Source of the DNA: Candidatus Aegiribacteria sp.
GTDB lineage: Bacteria; Fermentibacterota; Fermentibacteria; Fermentibacterales; JCC-6
NCBI GenBank assembly: GCA_023138735.1
Contig: JAGLOY010000005.1
Span: forward strand, 1-57,368
Reading direction: 5' to 3'
DNA length: 57,368 bases
In this document: positions 7,297 through 16,532 of the stretch, piece by piece
How the letters are laid out: the number at the start of each line of letters is the position of its first letter
How positions within the stretch are numbered: position 1 is the first letter of the stretch
Position numbers and translations under genes: made by a program
The notes under the pieces: generated by a model
Told to the model about the DNA's origin: nothing
Databases searched by the model: none
What the model saw: only the letters and a program-made list of their open reading frames with translations

Positions 7297-8523
7297 TTAG
7301 AGCACCTCCGAATAGTCATCCTCACCGGGAGTACCGCCAAGACCGTCATGATTCCCATCAAGCAGGTTCCCGTACTCATCGGCAACTCTGCATGATACGT
7401 GCAGAGTCGCAGTTCCTTCAGTGCTACGCTGCAGCAGGCAGTTAACTGCCCCCGGGTCTGCACCGGTTTCGAAGACTATGGGAATGGAACCGTTATTGTC
7501 AATTACCTGAATGTTGGCGGCTATGAATGTTGCGGTATCCATGACGACGTCATCTCCGCTCAGGCTCTTTTCAAACTCAATACGTACGTAAGTATTCCCA
7601 GGCATAAGAGTTGCCTGATCCACTGCTGGGGGTTCGGTATGTGTGGATGCGTCATCCGTGAGCTTGAAATCCCATACGAGATCCGGTTCGTCAGGCCAGA
7701 CGTAACCATCACCGTTAGTATCAAGGTAGTTCCCTGCGTCATCCGTGATCTGCGCGGAAAGCCTGACCGTGTATCTGGTTCCCCAGGAAAGGTCGTTCAC
7801 AGGTTGGGTGACGATTTGTGAACCAGTCACAGAAAGTACTTGAAGAGCAACAGAAGCTGAATCAGAGGTTCTCACCATGGTGAAGTTGTTCAGATTAAGC
7901 TGCGAAACCTTCATGGGTCCATTATCAAAGAGAACCCTCGGCTGGGGAGTAAGGTTGCCTACATTCCCTGTAATTGGAAAATTGCTGTTAATGCTCGGAG
8001 ATGTAATATCTCGCATTGTTGCAGACCCGGCATAGAATGTTGCCAGTCTGTCATCCCATGGCGATCCATCGTACAGAGCGTTGTGATTCGGATCCAGTTC
8101 GTTTCCCGTGATATCCAGGATTCTACCGGCGGTAACTGTAAGAAGGTACGCAGTATCATCGGAGAATGTCCCAACCAGAATGGCTATTCCATCCTCGGGA
8201 TAGTAGGTGATACTCTCGAATTGAACGGGACCTGTTCCCGGGTCCGTTTTGATCATCTCAAATGATGCGGCAGTAATAGTTGAAGGATCGATATCCTTGT
8301 CAAAGCTCAGCATCACTGCATCCTGAATACCATTTCTCTCAGGATCCAGGTCGCTGAACTGAGAACTACCGAACCCACCGCTTTCGGTACCGACCATATC
8401 AATATGCGGGTGTTCGTTTCCGCCTTCCCACTGCACTTCAGAATCTGCTTTGAAGGGATTGTCCTGTGCGCACCCCAGAAGAAGCAGGAGTAAAACTGAA
8501 ATCCCTGCTGTTATCCTTTTCAT
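7297..8523 (-). CDS. Lipoprotein with bacterial Ig-like (Big_5/SbsA-like) domains
   Basis: I place the start at ATG 8523, where AAGGA lies 7 bases upstream; the upstream in-frame codons look spurious. The 408-residue product begins MKRITAGISVLLLLLLGC, a lipobox with Cys18, so it is membrane-anchored outside the cytoplasm. The body has at least two to three repeats of the pattern VMLSFDKDIDPSTI...SFEMI...YLLTVTAGRILDITGNELD, typical of Ig-like SbsA/Big_5 domains found in surface proteins. Short calcium-loop-like motifs (DTNGDGYVWPDEPD, DGNHDGLGG) occur late. It is followed by an outer-membrane protein gene's neighbour set and precedes the small membrane protein; no enzymatic role is visible. 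Confidence 0.75.
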   Translation of the reverse strand: MKRITAGISVLLLLLLGCAQDNPFKADSEVQWEGGNEHPHIDMVGTESGGFGSSQFSDLDPERNGIQDAVMLSFDKDIDPSTITAASFEMIKTDPGTGPVQFESITYYPEDGIAILVGTFSDDTAYLLTVTAGRILDITGNELDPNHNALYDGSPWDDRLATFYAGSATMRDITSPSINSNFPITGNVGNLTPQPRVLFDNGPMKVSQLNLNNFTMVRTSDSASVALQVLSVTGSQIVTQPVNDLSWGTRYTVRLSAQITDDAGNYLDTNGDGYVWPDEPDLVWDFKLTDDASTHTEPPAVDQATLMPGNTYVRIEFEKSLSGDDVVMDTATFIAANIQVIDNNGSIPIVFETGADPGAVNCLLQRSTEGTATLHVSCRVADEYGNLLDGNHDGLGGTPGEDDYSEVL

Positions 8524-8544
8524 AGTATATCCTTCTTCCATTAA

Positions 8545-10248
8545 CTAGAAAGACAGCGTTGCTGAAAGACGCCACTGGTTTAAACTGTCTCCAAGACCCA
8601 TCAGATCGATCTGTATGAAATCGTTAGGTGTATATCCAACTCCATAGGAGTAAGGTATTTCCGTATAGTTATCATCGGTTTCAATGAGAGTTCCGTCTAT
8701 TGTTTCAAACGGACTTTCAACGAACTGCTGCTCAGTGCCGTCGCCGTATACGATATGACTAACAATGGGAGATGCTTCGATCAGCGAAGTGGTTTCGGTC
8801 TCAGACTCCCATACGAATCCCGGACTCGCTCCAAGCCGTGCGTACACTTTCGGGAGAACTTCGAACTCAAGTCCCACCGGGATGGATATCCTCGTGATAC
8901 TCTCGGTTGTAATGGTCTCATCCGTCTGACTCCATGTTGTAGTAGATACGTAATCGTCCGGATCGGCGAACTCATCGTCTCCGTCAGAGTATGTCTCAAC
9001 AAGATTATTGCTGGATGCATTATGTACAGTATTGCTGAGATCAAACATGGAAAATCCCATTCCCATGCTGATAGTGAACATCTCAGATGGATCAAGTGTC
9101 AGTTTAGCCCCGAAAGCGAAAAGATCATTAGTGATATCGATATCGGTCCCACCGGAACCGTTCATATCGAAAATCGTGCTATCGATGAGTGAAGCGATCG
9201 ATACGATGTAGGATGAATCCATACTGATCGAATACTGATCTGAACTTCCGCTCAGGCTTGCTGTGTAATATCCTCCCGAGGCTTCGAGAGTCCAGCTCTC
9301 ATCAAGTCTGAGGTCCATATTCAGTCCACCGCCGAATCTGCTTCCTCCTGGTGAAACCGAGTAGTTCTCAGACTCGCTCCATGTGGCGATATCGTATACT
9401 CCGATCTCTCCGGGAAGGAAATCCTCTGTTCCGGAAAGCCCGGCCTCGTAAGAAATGTCCGATGAAAGGGACGCGAACAGGAACATTCCGCCGATATCCA
9501 TCATATCTGATACTGCCGATGTGGCAGATACGGCTATTTCTATGCTGCTTCTGTCATCCTTGGAGAATCCTTCTCCACTGGAATCCAGAGTATAGGTTTG
9601 GGCACCGGTTACAAGATTTGAATCGGCAATTGAGAGGGATCTGTTATCATCCTCATCCAGTACTTCTGTACTGGTGGTCGAATAGGATACACCAAGGCCG
9701 AGTCTGAGTGTTTCGCTGACTTCATAAGCCCCGTAAACACCTGCTGAAGTCAGTGATGAATCTATTCTTGCCTCGGCAGTTTCATGAACGGTATGTCTTG
9801 AATCAAGTGTACCGTCACCGTTGGTGTCGATATACTCCGACCAGGTCCCTTCCACTGTACCCTCTCCGGAAACGTATGGTATACCTCCAGCTCCGAGGAG
9901 AGTTATCTCATCGAAGAACCTCTCATTCATAAACTCGGTAAGAATTCCGAGTCCGAAAGATGCTTCGAGCGGCACGTAGCTTCCGCCCAGCAGGAAACTT
10001 CCCCGGGTATCAGCAGTTTCGTCAAAAACCAGATCCGTACCGGTTGAAAGGTTAGATAGACCGGTATAAACTCTTATACCTGCAACCTCAAGCAGTCTGT
10101 CAGGTACCGGCTGAGTAAACAGCATGCCCGAGAACCAGCGGTCAAGATCATCAAGGATCAATCCGCTTGTAGACATGGATCTGAATGTCTGAGGCTGAGC
10201 GAAAGTGACCGCGCTGATCACTATCACCAGCAAAGCCAGTATTTTCAT
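8545..10248 (-). CDS. Outer-membrane beta-barrel-like protein
   Basis: The 567-residue product has a signal peptide (MKILALLVIVISAVTFAQ, cleavage near 18) and a body rich in alternating Ser, Thr, Gly and aromatic residues. Segments such as LRLGLGVSYSTTSTEV and YARLGASPGFVW are typical of barrel strands. It ends in SATLSF, a C-terminal phenylalanine as in many outer-membrane proteins. A good GGAGG site lies 4 bases before ATG 10248. It is 21 bases upstream of the Ig-like lipoprotein gene, so the pair may be co-expressed. I do not recognise a specific family. Confidence 0.65.
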   Translation of the reverse strand: MKILALLVIVISAVTFAQPQTFRSMSTSGLILDDLDRWFSGMLFTQPVPDRLLEVAGIRVYTGLSNLSTGTDLVFDETADTRGSFLLGGSYVPLEASFGLGILTEFMNERFFDEITLLGAGGIPYVSGEGTVEGTWSEYIDTNGDGTLDSRHTVHETAEARIDSSLTSAGVYGAYEVSETLRLGLGVSYSTTSTEVLDEDDNRSLSIADSNLVTGAQTYTLDSSGEGFSKDDRSSIEIAVSATSAVSDMMDIGGMFLFASLSSDISYEAGLSGTEDFLPGEIGVYDIATWSESENYSVSPGGSRFGGGLNMDLRLDESWTLEASGGYYTASLSGSSDQYSISMDSSYIVSIASLIDSTIFDMNGSGGTDIDITNDLFAFGAKLTLDPSEMFTISMGMGFSMFDLSNTVHNASSNNLVETYSDGDDEFADPDDYVSTTTWSQTDETITTESITRISIPVGLEFEVLPKVYARLGASPGFVWESETETTSLIEASPIVSHIVYGDGTEQQFVESPFETIDGTLIETDDNYTEIPYSYGVGYTPNDFIQIDLMGLGDSLNQWRLSATLSF

Positions 10249-10311
10249 ATTCCCTCCTTTGTCAGTAATGAATTACTAAATGAATGAAACAAAAGTTCTG
10301 TCTTAATCAAA

Positions 10312-12174
10312 TCATCTAACCAGTGAACACTTCAACAGATTTACAGTACTACCTGTTCTCAGGAAGACAATATATACACCTGAAGCAGCTGAAGAACCAT
10401 CAGTGCATGTTCCATCCCAGTAGAATGCCTCACCCGGGAAGGGTGCTCTGAACGAACCGGGTCCGATATTCAATCTTACCGATTCATAGATCATCTCTCC
10501 GGTAAGATCAAATACTGTCAACTCTGCATCAACCGGGCCGAACACAAGATCGAAGCCGACGTATATACCTTCAGTTGAAGGGTTGGGATATACAGAAGGA
10601 GCGGATGCACAAGGCGTCTGATCAACGAATATCTCTATTTCCACACCTTCAGCACAAAGGGTCCCGGTTACAGGTAGTACGTAACCGCTTCCCCCTCCGT
10701 CACTCAGAGTGAACTCACCCAGCTTTCCTGGACATATAGCAAACCACCCCGATCGATTCGTCTCTAATATGTATATGGAATCACCCATGATCAGAGCCAA
10801 CGGATATTCAGTCAAATATTCGCCGTTGAGGCTGGATCTGACTGATCCTGTTACGGAATGGTATTTCAAAGCCGCAAAGGCGTTAATTATGCCGTATCCC
10901 GCACTGTTATCCGGGCTGCCGCTCTGAGAGGCAGTTGATCGAATTATTTCCATGATCTCGATCATGGACCACTCCGGATGTGCACTATACAAAGCCCCTG
11001 CTGCGGATGACACAAGGGGCGCTGCGAAGGATGTGCCATCCCCCATGGTGTATCCGGATGTACCCTGAAATGCAAGGCTGACATTGTCACCGAGGGCGCA
11101 CGCATCCGGCTTTATCCGTCCATCGAATGTTGGTCCTCTTGAGGAGAATTGAGCAATATTTGAGGATGCGTCAACGGCTCCCACAGCAAAAACTGAGTCT
11201 CCGTCCGATGGCGCCATCAGGGAACCCGGATCGGGGCCTGAATTGCCTATGGCGTTATAAACTACCATTCCTCTTGAAGCGGCAGCATCTGCAGCTATGG
11301 TTGTAACAGCAGTATTCCCGTCAAGATCGGAGTAGGTGTACCAATCGATATATGCAAGAGAGCTGCTGACGATATCGCCGCCGTTCAGTTCAACCCATTC
11401 GAGTCCGGAAACCCAGTAATCTTCCTCCGCCTGGTATTCATCGCTGATATCCTCTGTTTTCGCGAGGATAAACGATGCGTCGGGGATACCGCCGCTGAAC
11501 TCATCCACAACATAGCCTCCGAGAATCGATAGAACCGCGGTACCATGATCCGATTGACCGGGCGGATCACCAGGCTGTTGCGAGGGGTCACTGTCATCGT
11601 CTACGAAATCATACATCTGGAGAACTGTAATATCACGAAACACATCATGTATAAGGTTGAAGCCTGAATCAAGGACACCAACAACGACTCCCTCCCCTGT
11701 CCAGCCGCGGCTGTGGAGTTCATCAAGTCCTATCTGCGCAAGCTGGGCAGCTGTTACTCCAGTGGAGTTTCCAGTGAATGTATGAAATTCAGGCGTACGG
11801 AATGAACTGGAGGACACAGGACGTATATGGTCAACAAATGGTAGCGAGAGAATTTCATCAAGGTTGCCTCCAGCAGTATTTATGCTGACAGCATTAAGGA
11901 ATCTGGATTTTGTTCTGATTTCCCCGCAGACAGACAGACCAGCCACCTGCTCCACATAGCCGGACCATGGTTCAAGGTCCAGTTCATCCGCTGCTAACAG
12001 GCCGACTCCAACCCGTCTTTCGTAAGACGGGGCATTCAGCAGTTCAGTGGATCTGGCTTCAAGCCTGTGATCAAGATAAGGGCCTCTGTCAGAAAAGAAG
12101 ACCCACCATGCCCCGGAAGGGGAAGAACCTATCGAAATCAGAATACTGCACGATAGTATCAGATGAAGATTCAC
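10312..12174 (-). CDS. Secreted subtilisin-like S8 protease with FlgD-like C-terminal domain
   Basis: This 620-residue protein has an N-terminal hydrophobic signal (about 1-22), then a propeptide-like region. The S8 domain carries Asp169 in GVLDSGFN, His210 in SDHGTAV, the oxyanion Asn311 in AIGNSG and Ser382 in GTSFAAP. A carboxypeptidase-like Ig segment follows. The last 90 residues (VYPNPSTEG...TVFDLTGEMIYE...GVYIVFLRTG) match the FlgD-like C-terminal modules used as sorting signals in FCB-group exoproteins. All catalytic residues are present, so it should be active. The start is GTG at 12174 with no clear ribosome-binding site. It follows the first of two duplicated lipoprotein genes by 18 bases. 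Confidence 0.92.
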   Translation of the reverse strand: MNLHLILSCSILISIGSSPSGAWWVFFSDRGPYLDHRLEARSTELLNAPSYERRVGVGLLAADELDLEPWSGYVEQVAGLSVCGEIRTKSRFLNAVSINTAGGNLDEILSLPFVDHIRPVSSSSFRTPEFHTFTGNSTGVTAAQLAQIGLDELHSRGWTGEGVVVGVLDSGFNLIHDVFRDITVLQMYDFVDDDSDPSQQPGDPPGQSDHGTAVLSILGGYVVDEFSGGIPDASFILAKTEDISDEYQAEEDYWVSGLEWVELNGGDIVSSSLAYIDWYTYSDLDGNTAVTTIAADAAASRGMVVYNAIGNSGPDPGSLMAPSDGDSVFAVGAVDASSNIAQFSSRGPTFDGRIKPDACALGDNVSLAFQGTSGYTMGDGTSFAAPLVSSAAGALYSAHPEWSMIEIMEIIRSTASQSGSPDNSAGYGIINAFAALKYHSVTGSVRSSLNGEYLTEYPLALIMGDSIYILETNRSGWFAICPGKLGEFTLSDGGGSGYVLPVTGTLCAEGVEIEIFVDQTPCASAPSVYPNPSTEGIYVGFDLVFGPVDAELTVFDLTGEMIYESVRLNIGPGSFRAPFPGEAFYWDGTCTDGSSAASGVYIVFLRTGSTVNLLKCSLVR

Positions 12175-12192
12175 TGCAGGCTGTAATCGGGT

Positions 12193-12774
12193 TTAAGTAT
12201 CGGACAGATCCCACCACTGCCAAATGTACCATTCGCCCGATGATGTATCCTCGCGGCAGATGAAAAGAGCCGTACCTGATGCAATGAATCCGCCGTCGAG
12301 AGTGTACACTTTTAGATTAAATGTACGATCCAGCTGCAGCGACTGTCCCGTGGAATCACCGGTCCAGGGGTACTGCGACGAGCCGGATAGTGTGAGATCT
12401 ATAGTAGTAACATTAGTACTGTTGAACATACTGATATGGAACTCTTCCTCCAGATCCAGCCCCCAGTATTCATCGATCACACCGTTACCAGTATAGTCAT
12501 CCCAGTCGATTTCCAGGAGATGAAACTCAAAATCGTCTCTGAAGCAGGCAAGGTAATGGCCGATATCACGGCTGATATATGCATACTGAAGGTTCTCAAG
12601 AACTTTGTAAGCGCTGTCAACTGGATTGTGGTATTGGATTCCCTGGGATTCCTCCGTTTTGGGAGAGAATGGGTTCCAGCATCCAGAAACGATAAGAGCT
12701 GTAACAACAAATGATACAATAAGCGTTTTTATTCGAGTTTTTCCGGACATAATAACCATTTTTTCCTTACTCAT
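12193..12774 (-). CDS. Small lipoprotein, tandem copy 1 (NTF2/SnoaL-like fold possible)
   Basis: I take the start at ATG 12774 (MSKEKMVIMSG), which has GGAGG about 11 bases upstream. The signal peptide ends in the lipobox VSGC, followed by WNPFSPK. The mature domain (LENLQYAYISRDIGHYLACF..., ending YIWQWWDLSDT) has the alternating helix-strand look of NTF2/SnoaL-like domains. Function is unknown. Its coding sequence is nearly identical to that of the next gene upstream (12869-13453) apart from the linker just after the lipobox (KTEESQG here). The two are a recent tandem duplication. Confidence 0.75.
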   Translation of the reverse strand: MSKEKMVIMSGKTRIKTLIVSFVVTALIVSGCWNPFSPKTEESQGIQYHNPVDSAYKVLENLQYAYISRDIGHYLACFRDDFEFHLLEIDWDDYTGNGVIDEYWGLDLEEEFHISMFNSTNVTTIDLTLSGSSQYPWTGDSTGQSLQLDRTFNLKVYTLDGGFIASGTALFICREDTSSGEWYIWQWWDLSDT

Positions 12775-12868
12775 AAGATAATGCACCTCCGATTCATATG
12801 GTTCTAACACCACAATAGGAAAATTGTTCCTGCGCGGCGCTTCGTCAAGGATAAATCATGTAAGGAGA

Positions 12869-13453
12869 TTAAGTATCGGACAGATCCCACCACTGCCAGA
12901 TGTACCATTCGCCCGATGATGTATCCTCGCGGCAGATGAAAAGAGCCGTACCTGATGCAATGAATCCGCCGTCGAGAGTGTACACTTTTAGATTAAAGGT
13001 ACGATCCAGCTGCAGCGACTGTCCCGTGGAATCACCGGTCCAGGGGTACTGCGACGAGCCGGATAGTGTGAGATCTATAGTAGTAACATTAGTACTATTG
13101 AACATGCTGGTAGTAAACTCTTCCTCCAGATCCAGCCCCCAGTATTCATCGATCACACCGTTACCAGTATAGTCAGCCCAGTCGATTTCCAGGAGATGAA
13201 ACTCAAAATCGTCTCTGAAGCAGGCAAGGTAATGGCCGATATCACGGCTGATATATGCATACTGAAGGTTCTCAAGAACTTTGTAAGCGCTGTCAACTGG
13301 ATTGTGGTACTGGATGGGGGGGGGTTTAGGATCAATTTCGGGAGAGAATGGGTTCCAGCATCCTGAAACGATAACAGCTGTAATAATGGCAGATATAATA
13401 AGTGTGTTAATTCGAGTTTTTATGGACATAATAACCATATTTTCCTTACTCAT
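12869..13453 (-). CDS. Small lipoprotein, tandem copy 2 with a poly-G tract in the linker
   Basis: This 194-residue paralog of the 12193-12774 product starts at ATG 13453 with GGAGG about 11 bases upstream. It has the same lipobox (VSGC) and WNPFSP segment. Its linker is EIDPKPPP, where three prolines are encoded by a run of nine G on the plus strand (13316-13324). The rest of the mature domain differs at only a few residues (for example TT for HI and A for D). Replication slippage in the G9 run would knock the gene out of frame, so it could switch on and off. Function is unknown. A divergent gene starts 134 bases upstream. Confidence 0.75.
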   Translation of the reverse strand: MSKENMVIMSIKTRINTLIISAIITAVIVSGCWNPFSPEIDPKPPPIQYHNPVDSAYKVLENLQYAYISRDIGHYLACFRDDFEFHLLEIDWADYTGNGVIDEYWGLDLEEEFTTSMFNSTNVTTIDLTLSGSSQYPWTGDSTGQSLQLDRTFNLKVYTLDGGFIASGTALFICREDTSSGEWYIWQWWDLSDT

Positions 13454-13587
13454 AAGAGAATGCACCTCCGATTCATATGGTTTTAACACTACAATAGGAA
13501 AATTGTTCCTGATCGGTTTTTCGTCAAGAATATTGAAATCAGTTGACGCTGGCATCAGCTGTCGTCATTTTCAATCAGGAGGACTCA

Positions 13588-14841
13588 TTGATTAATATTA
13601 TACTTTGTTTGATAATTCCGCTTTTTGGCCAGGTTTCTACCGTGGACCAGGCTATCGAGTTATATCTCATGGGGGATATGAACAACAGTATTATAGCTCT
13701 GGAAGATCTCATGGCCGGGGGCACTCTCTCTCTGGATGAGAAAATCAGAGCGTACCACAGACTGGGCGCTGCATATTTCGGAATAGGAGATCATGACAGA
13801 ATGGAATCGGCATTTTACAGCCTGCTCCAGCTTGATCCCTACTACGATCTCGGCCCATGGGAGAATCCTCAGCTGCGAAGCCTGCTTGAAAATATCAAGC
13901 AGGAAAGCATGTCAACTGTTCTTGTTCAGGGGTCCCCGGGCGGCGCTCTGGTTTTCATGAACGGTGAATACGTTGGCTCAGCTCCCTACATTAAGGATAA
14001 TCTATTAAGCAATCGGACATACTCGTTCACCATTATAGCAGATGGTTACGAAACAGTGGTGCAATCCTGCACTACACTTCCAGGACAGCTTCATACATTG
14101 GCCTATCAGATGACACCTGTTCCAGTATCCACCGAAATCGCCGCTCTTGATACGGCAGATGCCGGTGGAATAACCGACCCGATAACGGTCGCTTCACAGG
14201 GAACTCCAACATCATATGGTCAGGGAGTGCATCCGGATTTTATTCAACCGGATACGTCAATCACCGTCAGTTCTTCTAATTCGGGATCAATAACCATTGA
14301 TCAGCTTAATGCGCTTCTTCATGGCGGCGTACAGATGACATCCCTCGGTGGTGTCGGCCCTCTGTCAACTGATAGAGAGGATTACGAAGTAGCCGGCACG
14401 AGTCAGGGACTTGTGGGAGATCTCAACAGGTATGCAAATTCAGGGGGCACTATCGAAACGTCATCCGAAAATCAGGCAAGAATGGTTTTCTCAGATGTAA
14501 ACATAGATACAGAAAGCGTACTCCAGACAGATCCCGGATCTTCTTACAGATCCAGAACCGCAAGCGAGGTTAGAGAAGTACTGACGTCCAAAGAAAGTGC
14601 TGTAATATTCATTTACAACAAGCATCTCAGGGCGGATCCTCTGCTTTCCGGTACAGTTCTGATAGAAATGATGATTGAACCGAGTGGCCGTGTTTCCAAC
14701 GTTTCTATTCTGGATTCAACAACAATGAATCCCGCATTCGACCTTGAACTCGCCTCAATAGCGGAAACGTGGAGGTTCGGTGCTGTGGATGAAAATGAAG
14801 GACCTCTTCCGGTAATATACCCATTCCATTTCTCCCGCTGA
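13588..14841 (+). CDS. Secreted PEGA- and TonB_C-domain protein
   Basis: I choose TTG 13588 as start because AGGAGG lies 5 bases upstream and it opens a signal peptide (MINIILCLIIPLFGQ). The 417-residue product then has a TPR-like helical region (AIELYLMGDMNNSIIALEDL). A PEGA domain follows, about 120-175 (VQGSPGGALVFMNGEYVGSA), and a long polar linker after it. The last 75 residues are a TonB C-terminal-like domain (GTVLIEMMIEPSGRVSNVSI...VYPFHF-type ending). PEGA domains typically bind surface glycans, and TonB_C domains pack on outer-membrane partners, so a periplasmic adaptor role is plausible. It is divergent from the duplicated lipoprotein genes and sits 84 bases before pyrE. Confidence 0.8.
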   Translation: MINIILCLIIPLFGQVSTVDQAIELYLMGDMNNSIIALEDLMAGGTLSLDEKIRAYHRLGAAYFGIGDHDRMESAFYSLLQLDPYYDLGPWENPQLRSLLENIKQESMSTVLVQGSPGGALVFMNGEYVGSAPYIKDNLLSNRTYSFTIIADGYETVVQSCTTLPGQLHTLAYQMTPVPVSTEIAALDTADAGGITDPITVASQGTPTSYGQGVHPDFIQPDTSITVSSSNSGSITIDQLNALLHGGVQMTSLGGVGPLSTDREDYEVAGTSQGLVGDLNRYANSGGTIETSSENQARMVFSDVNIDTESVLQTDPGSSYRSRTASEVREVLTSKESAVIFIYNKHLRADPLLSGTVLIEMMIEPSGRVSNVSILDSTTMNPAFDLELASIAETWRFGAVDENEGPLPVIYPFHFSR

Positions 14842-14925
14842 TCCCCAGGGGCAGGAGTTTAAGCTCCATACCAGCTGCAACGAAGCGGTAAGGAAGGTCG
14901 CAATGATAGGAAAATGGAGGATATT

Positions 14926-15522
14926 TTGAGCGAAAAAAGAGTAATCGAAATACTGAAATCATGCGACGCCCTGCTTGAGGGACATTTCAGATATACATCG
15001 GGCCGTCATGGAAAGCGATATTTCGAGAAGATCCGCATTGTTCAGGAGCCGCAGTATGTTGACGAACTTGGCAGGATGATGGCTGCAGTGATGGATGACA
15101 TAAGAGAAGATATAGATCTTGTATGCGCCCCCGCATATGGGGCTGTAGTTTTCGGATTCGCGACTGCCCTTCATATGGGAAGAAGCTTTGCATTTCTGCA
15201 GAGGAACAGCGAAGGAAGAATGTCTGTCAGATCAGGTTTCAGGGACATTGTTCGGGGCAGCAGGATACTTCTTGTTGAAGATGTCTGCACTACTGGTGGC
15301 AGTATCGCCGAATCGATTGATACACTTAACTCCGCGAGCGCTGAAGTCGTTCAGATTGGTCTGATCGTAGACAGAACCGCAGGTAAGCTGAAGTTCAAAT
15401 CCCCATACAGATCTCTGCTCAGCGTTGAGGCAGTAAGCTGGGATGAGGAAGAATGTCCTTTATGCGGAGAAGATATTCCAATAACTGTACCCGGTTCATC
15501 CGGTAAGAAAAGTAAGAAATAG
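14926..15522 (+). CDS. pyrE: Orotate phosphoribosyltransferase
   Basis: PyrE adds orotate to PRPP to form OMP in pyrimidine synthesis. The PRPP-binding motif ILLVEDVCTTGGS lies near residues 109-121. The N-terminal FRYTSGRHGKRYFEK matches the family orotate-loop region (consensus LxSGxxSxxYxD/E). The start is probably TTG 14926 (MSEKRVIEILKSC), with GGAGG 5 bases upstream; the ATG at 14914 would overlap that site. At 198 residues it has normal length. The C-terminus adds a CPLCGEDIPIT zinc-ribbon-like pair of cysteines and a lysine-rich tail. It converges on the GGDEF gene with 7 bases between stops. Confidence 0.9.
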   Translation: MSEKRVIEILKSCDALLEGHFRYTSGRHGKRYFEKIRIVQEPQYVDELGRMMAAVMDDIREDIDLVCAPAYGAVVFGFATALHMGRSFAFLQRNSEGRMSVRSGFRDIVRGSRILLVEDVCTTGGSIAESIDTLNSASAEVVQIGLIVDRTAGKLKFKSPYRSLLSVEAVSWDEEECPLCGEDIPITVPGSSGKKSKK

Positions 15523-15529
15523 CCGGGAG

Positions 15530-16432
15530 CTACTTACAGGACTTGACCAGATTTCTTCCCGCCTTCTTTGCTCGGAACAGAGCTGAATCTGCAGCGGCTA
15601 TCAGTGAAAAGGAGTGTTTCTCGGAATTCACGGTCGTGCAGCATCCAATACTGCAGGTAATTCTCAGGTTATTAATTTCGTTGACGATCTGAAGGGTCTC
15701 GGTTTGCGTTCTGATACGATTGCCGATTGTAATACACTCCTCTTCCTCGGTTCTTGGAAGAACTATGAGGAACTCCTCACCTCCGTAGCGACCTATTCTG
15801 TCAAAAGATCTGCAGCTCTGAGTTAGAAGGTCCGAGAATCTAATAAGAACTTCATCACCAGTCTGGTGACCATAGGTGTCGTTCACTGTCTTGAATCTGT
15901 CCAGATCCAACATCAGTATGCTCGTTGGGGTCGCATCTCTCCTACCCCTGTCAAGCTCCATACTCAATTCCTTGAGGATAGCAGCATGGTTCAGCAATCC
16001 AGTTAGGCTGTCGATCCGGACAAGATACTTAAGACGATTATTGAGGTCTATCAGCTTCCTCTCCAGCCGCGCGGTTCTCACTCCGGCACCAATTCTGGCC
16101 TTAAGTTCTACCAAGTCCGTGTTCTTTGAGATGTAATCGTTCGCGCCGGCTTTCAGAGCCCTGCTGATGTCATCCGATCCTTCCCTTGCACTGTTAATGA
16201 TGATATAGCAGACATTCTCATCATCAAGCATTCGGATTCCCCGACAGACTTCTATACCATCCATTCCGGGCATCATCCAGTCAAGCAGAACTACGGAGCA
16301 TTCCTTCTGTTTTATACTCTCAAGAGCGTCCGTACCGTTGTTTACAGTTATCGGGTCGTAACCGAGGTCGGATACAACCTTTGAAAGAATCTTCAGGTTA
16401 ATCGGGTCATCATCCACAATAAGTATCTTCAT
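15530..16432 (-). CDS. Response regulator diguanylate cyclase (REC-GGDEF)
   Basis: The 300-residue protein joins a receiver domain (1-120) to a GGDEF domain (about 135-300) and should make c-di-GMP on phosphorylation. The receiver has the acidic pair D7-D9 region (VDDDP), phospho-acceptor Asp51 (LLDWMMPGMDG) and the conserved lysine in ISKNTD. The cyclase has an intact active site GGEEF at 217-221, with the inhibitory I-site RSFD exactly five residues earlier (208-211). It is therefore both catalytic and product-inhibited. I use ATG 16432 because homologs begin MKILIVDDD; upstream in-frame codons look spurious. No cognate kinase is adjacent. Confidence 0.93.
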   Translation of the reverse strand: MKILIVDDDPINLKILSKVVSDLGYDPITVNNGTDALESIKQKECSVVLLDWMMPGMDGIEVCRGIRMLDDENVCYIIINSAREGSDDISRALKAGANDYISKNTDLVELKARIGAGVRTARLERKLIDLNNRLKYLVRIDSLTGLLNHAAILKELSMELDRGRRDATPTSILMLDLDRFKTVNDTYGHQTGDEVLIRFSDLLTQSCRSFDRIGRYGGEEFLIVLPRTEEEECITIGNRIRTQTETLQIVNEINNLRITCSIGCCTTVNSEKHSFSLIAAADSALFRAKKAGRNLVKSCK

Positions 16433-16532
16433 ATTATCGCCAATCGGTAGAATCAGCATCAATATTAACCGGTTATGAAGGGGAAACAAGACTCATTCCA
16501 GTTATGTGGAATATTCGATAGGAATAATCTGG

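Larger units (their letters stand above)
12193..13531. repeat. Tandem duplication of a roughly 660-base unit
   Basis: The block from 12193 to about 12855 is repeated from 12869 to about 13531, with a period of 676 bases over the 3' parts. I count about 10 mismatches in the first 430 bases by eye, roughly 98 percent identity. The copies include about 75 bases of matching sequence upstream of the start codons. Divergence is concentrated in the linker and signal-peptide segments. Confidence 0.9.
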
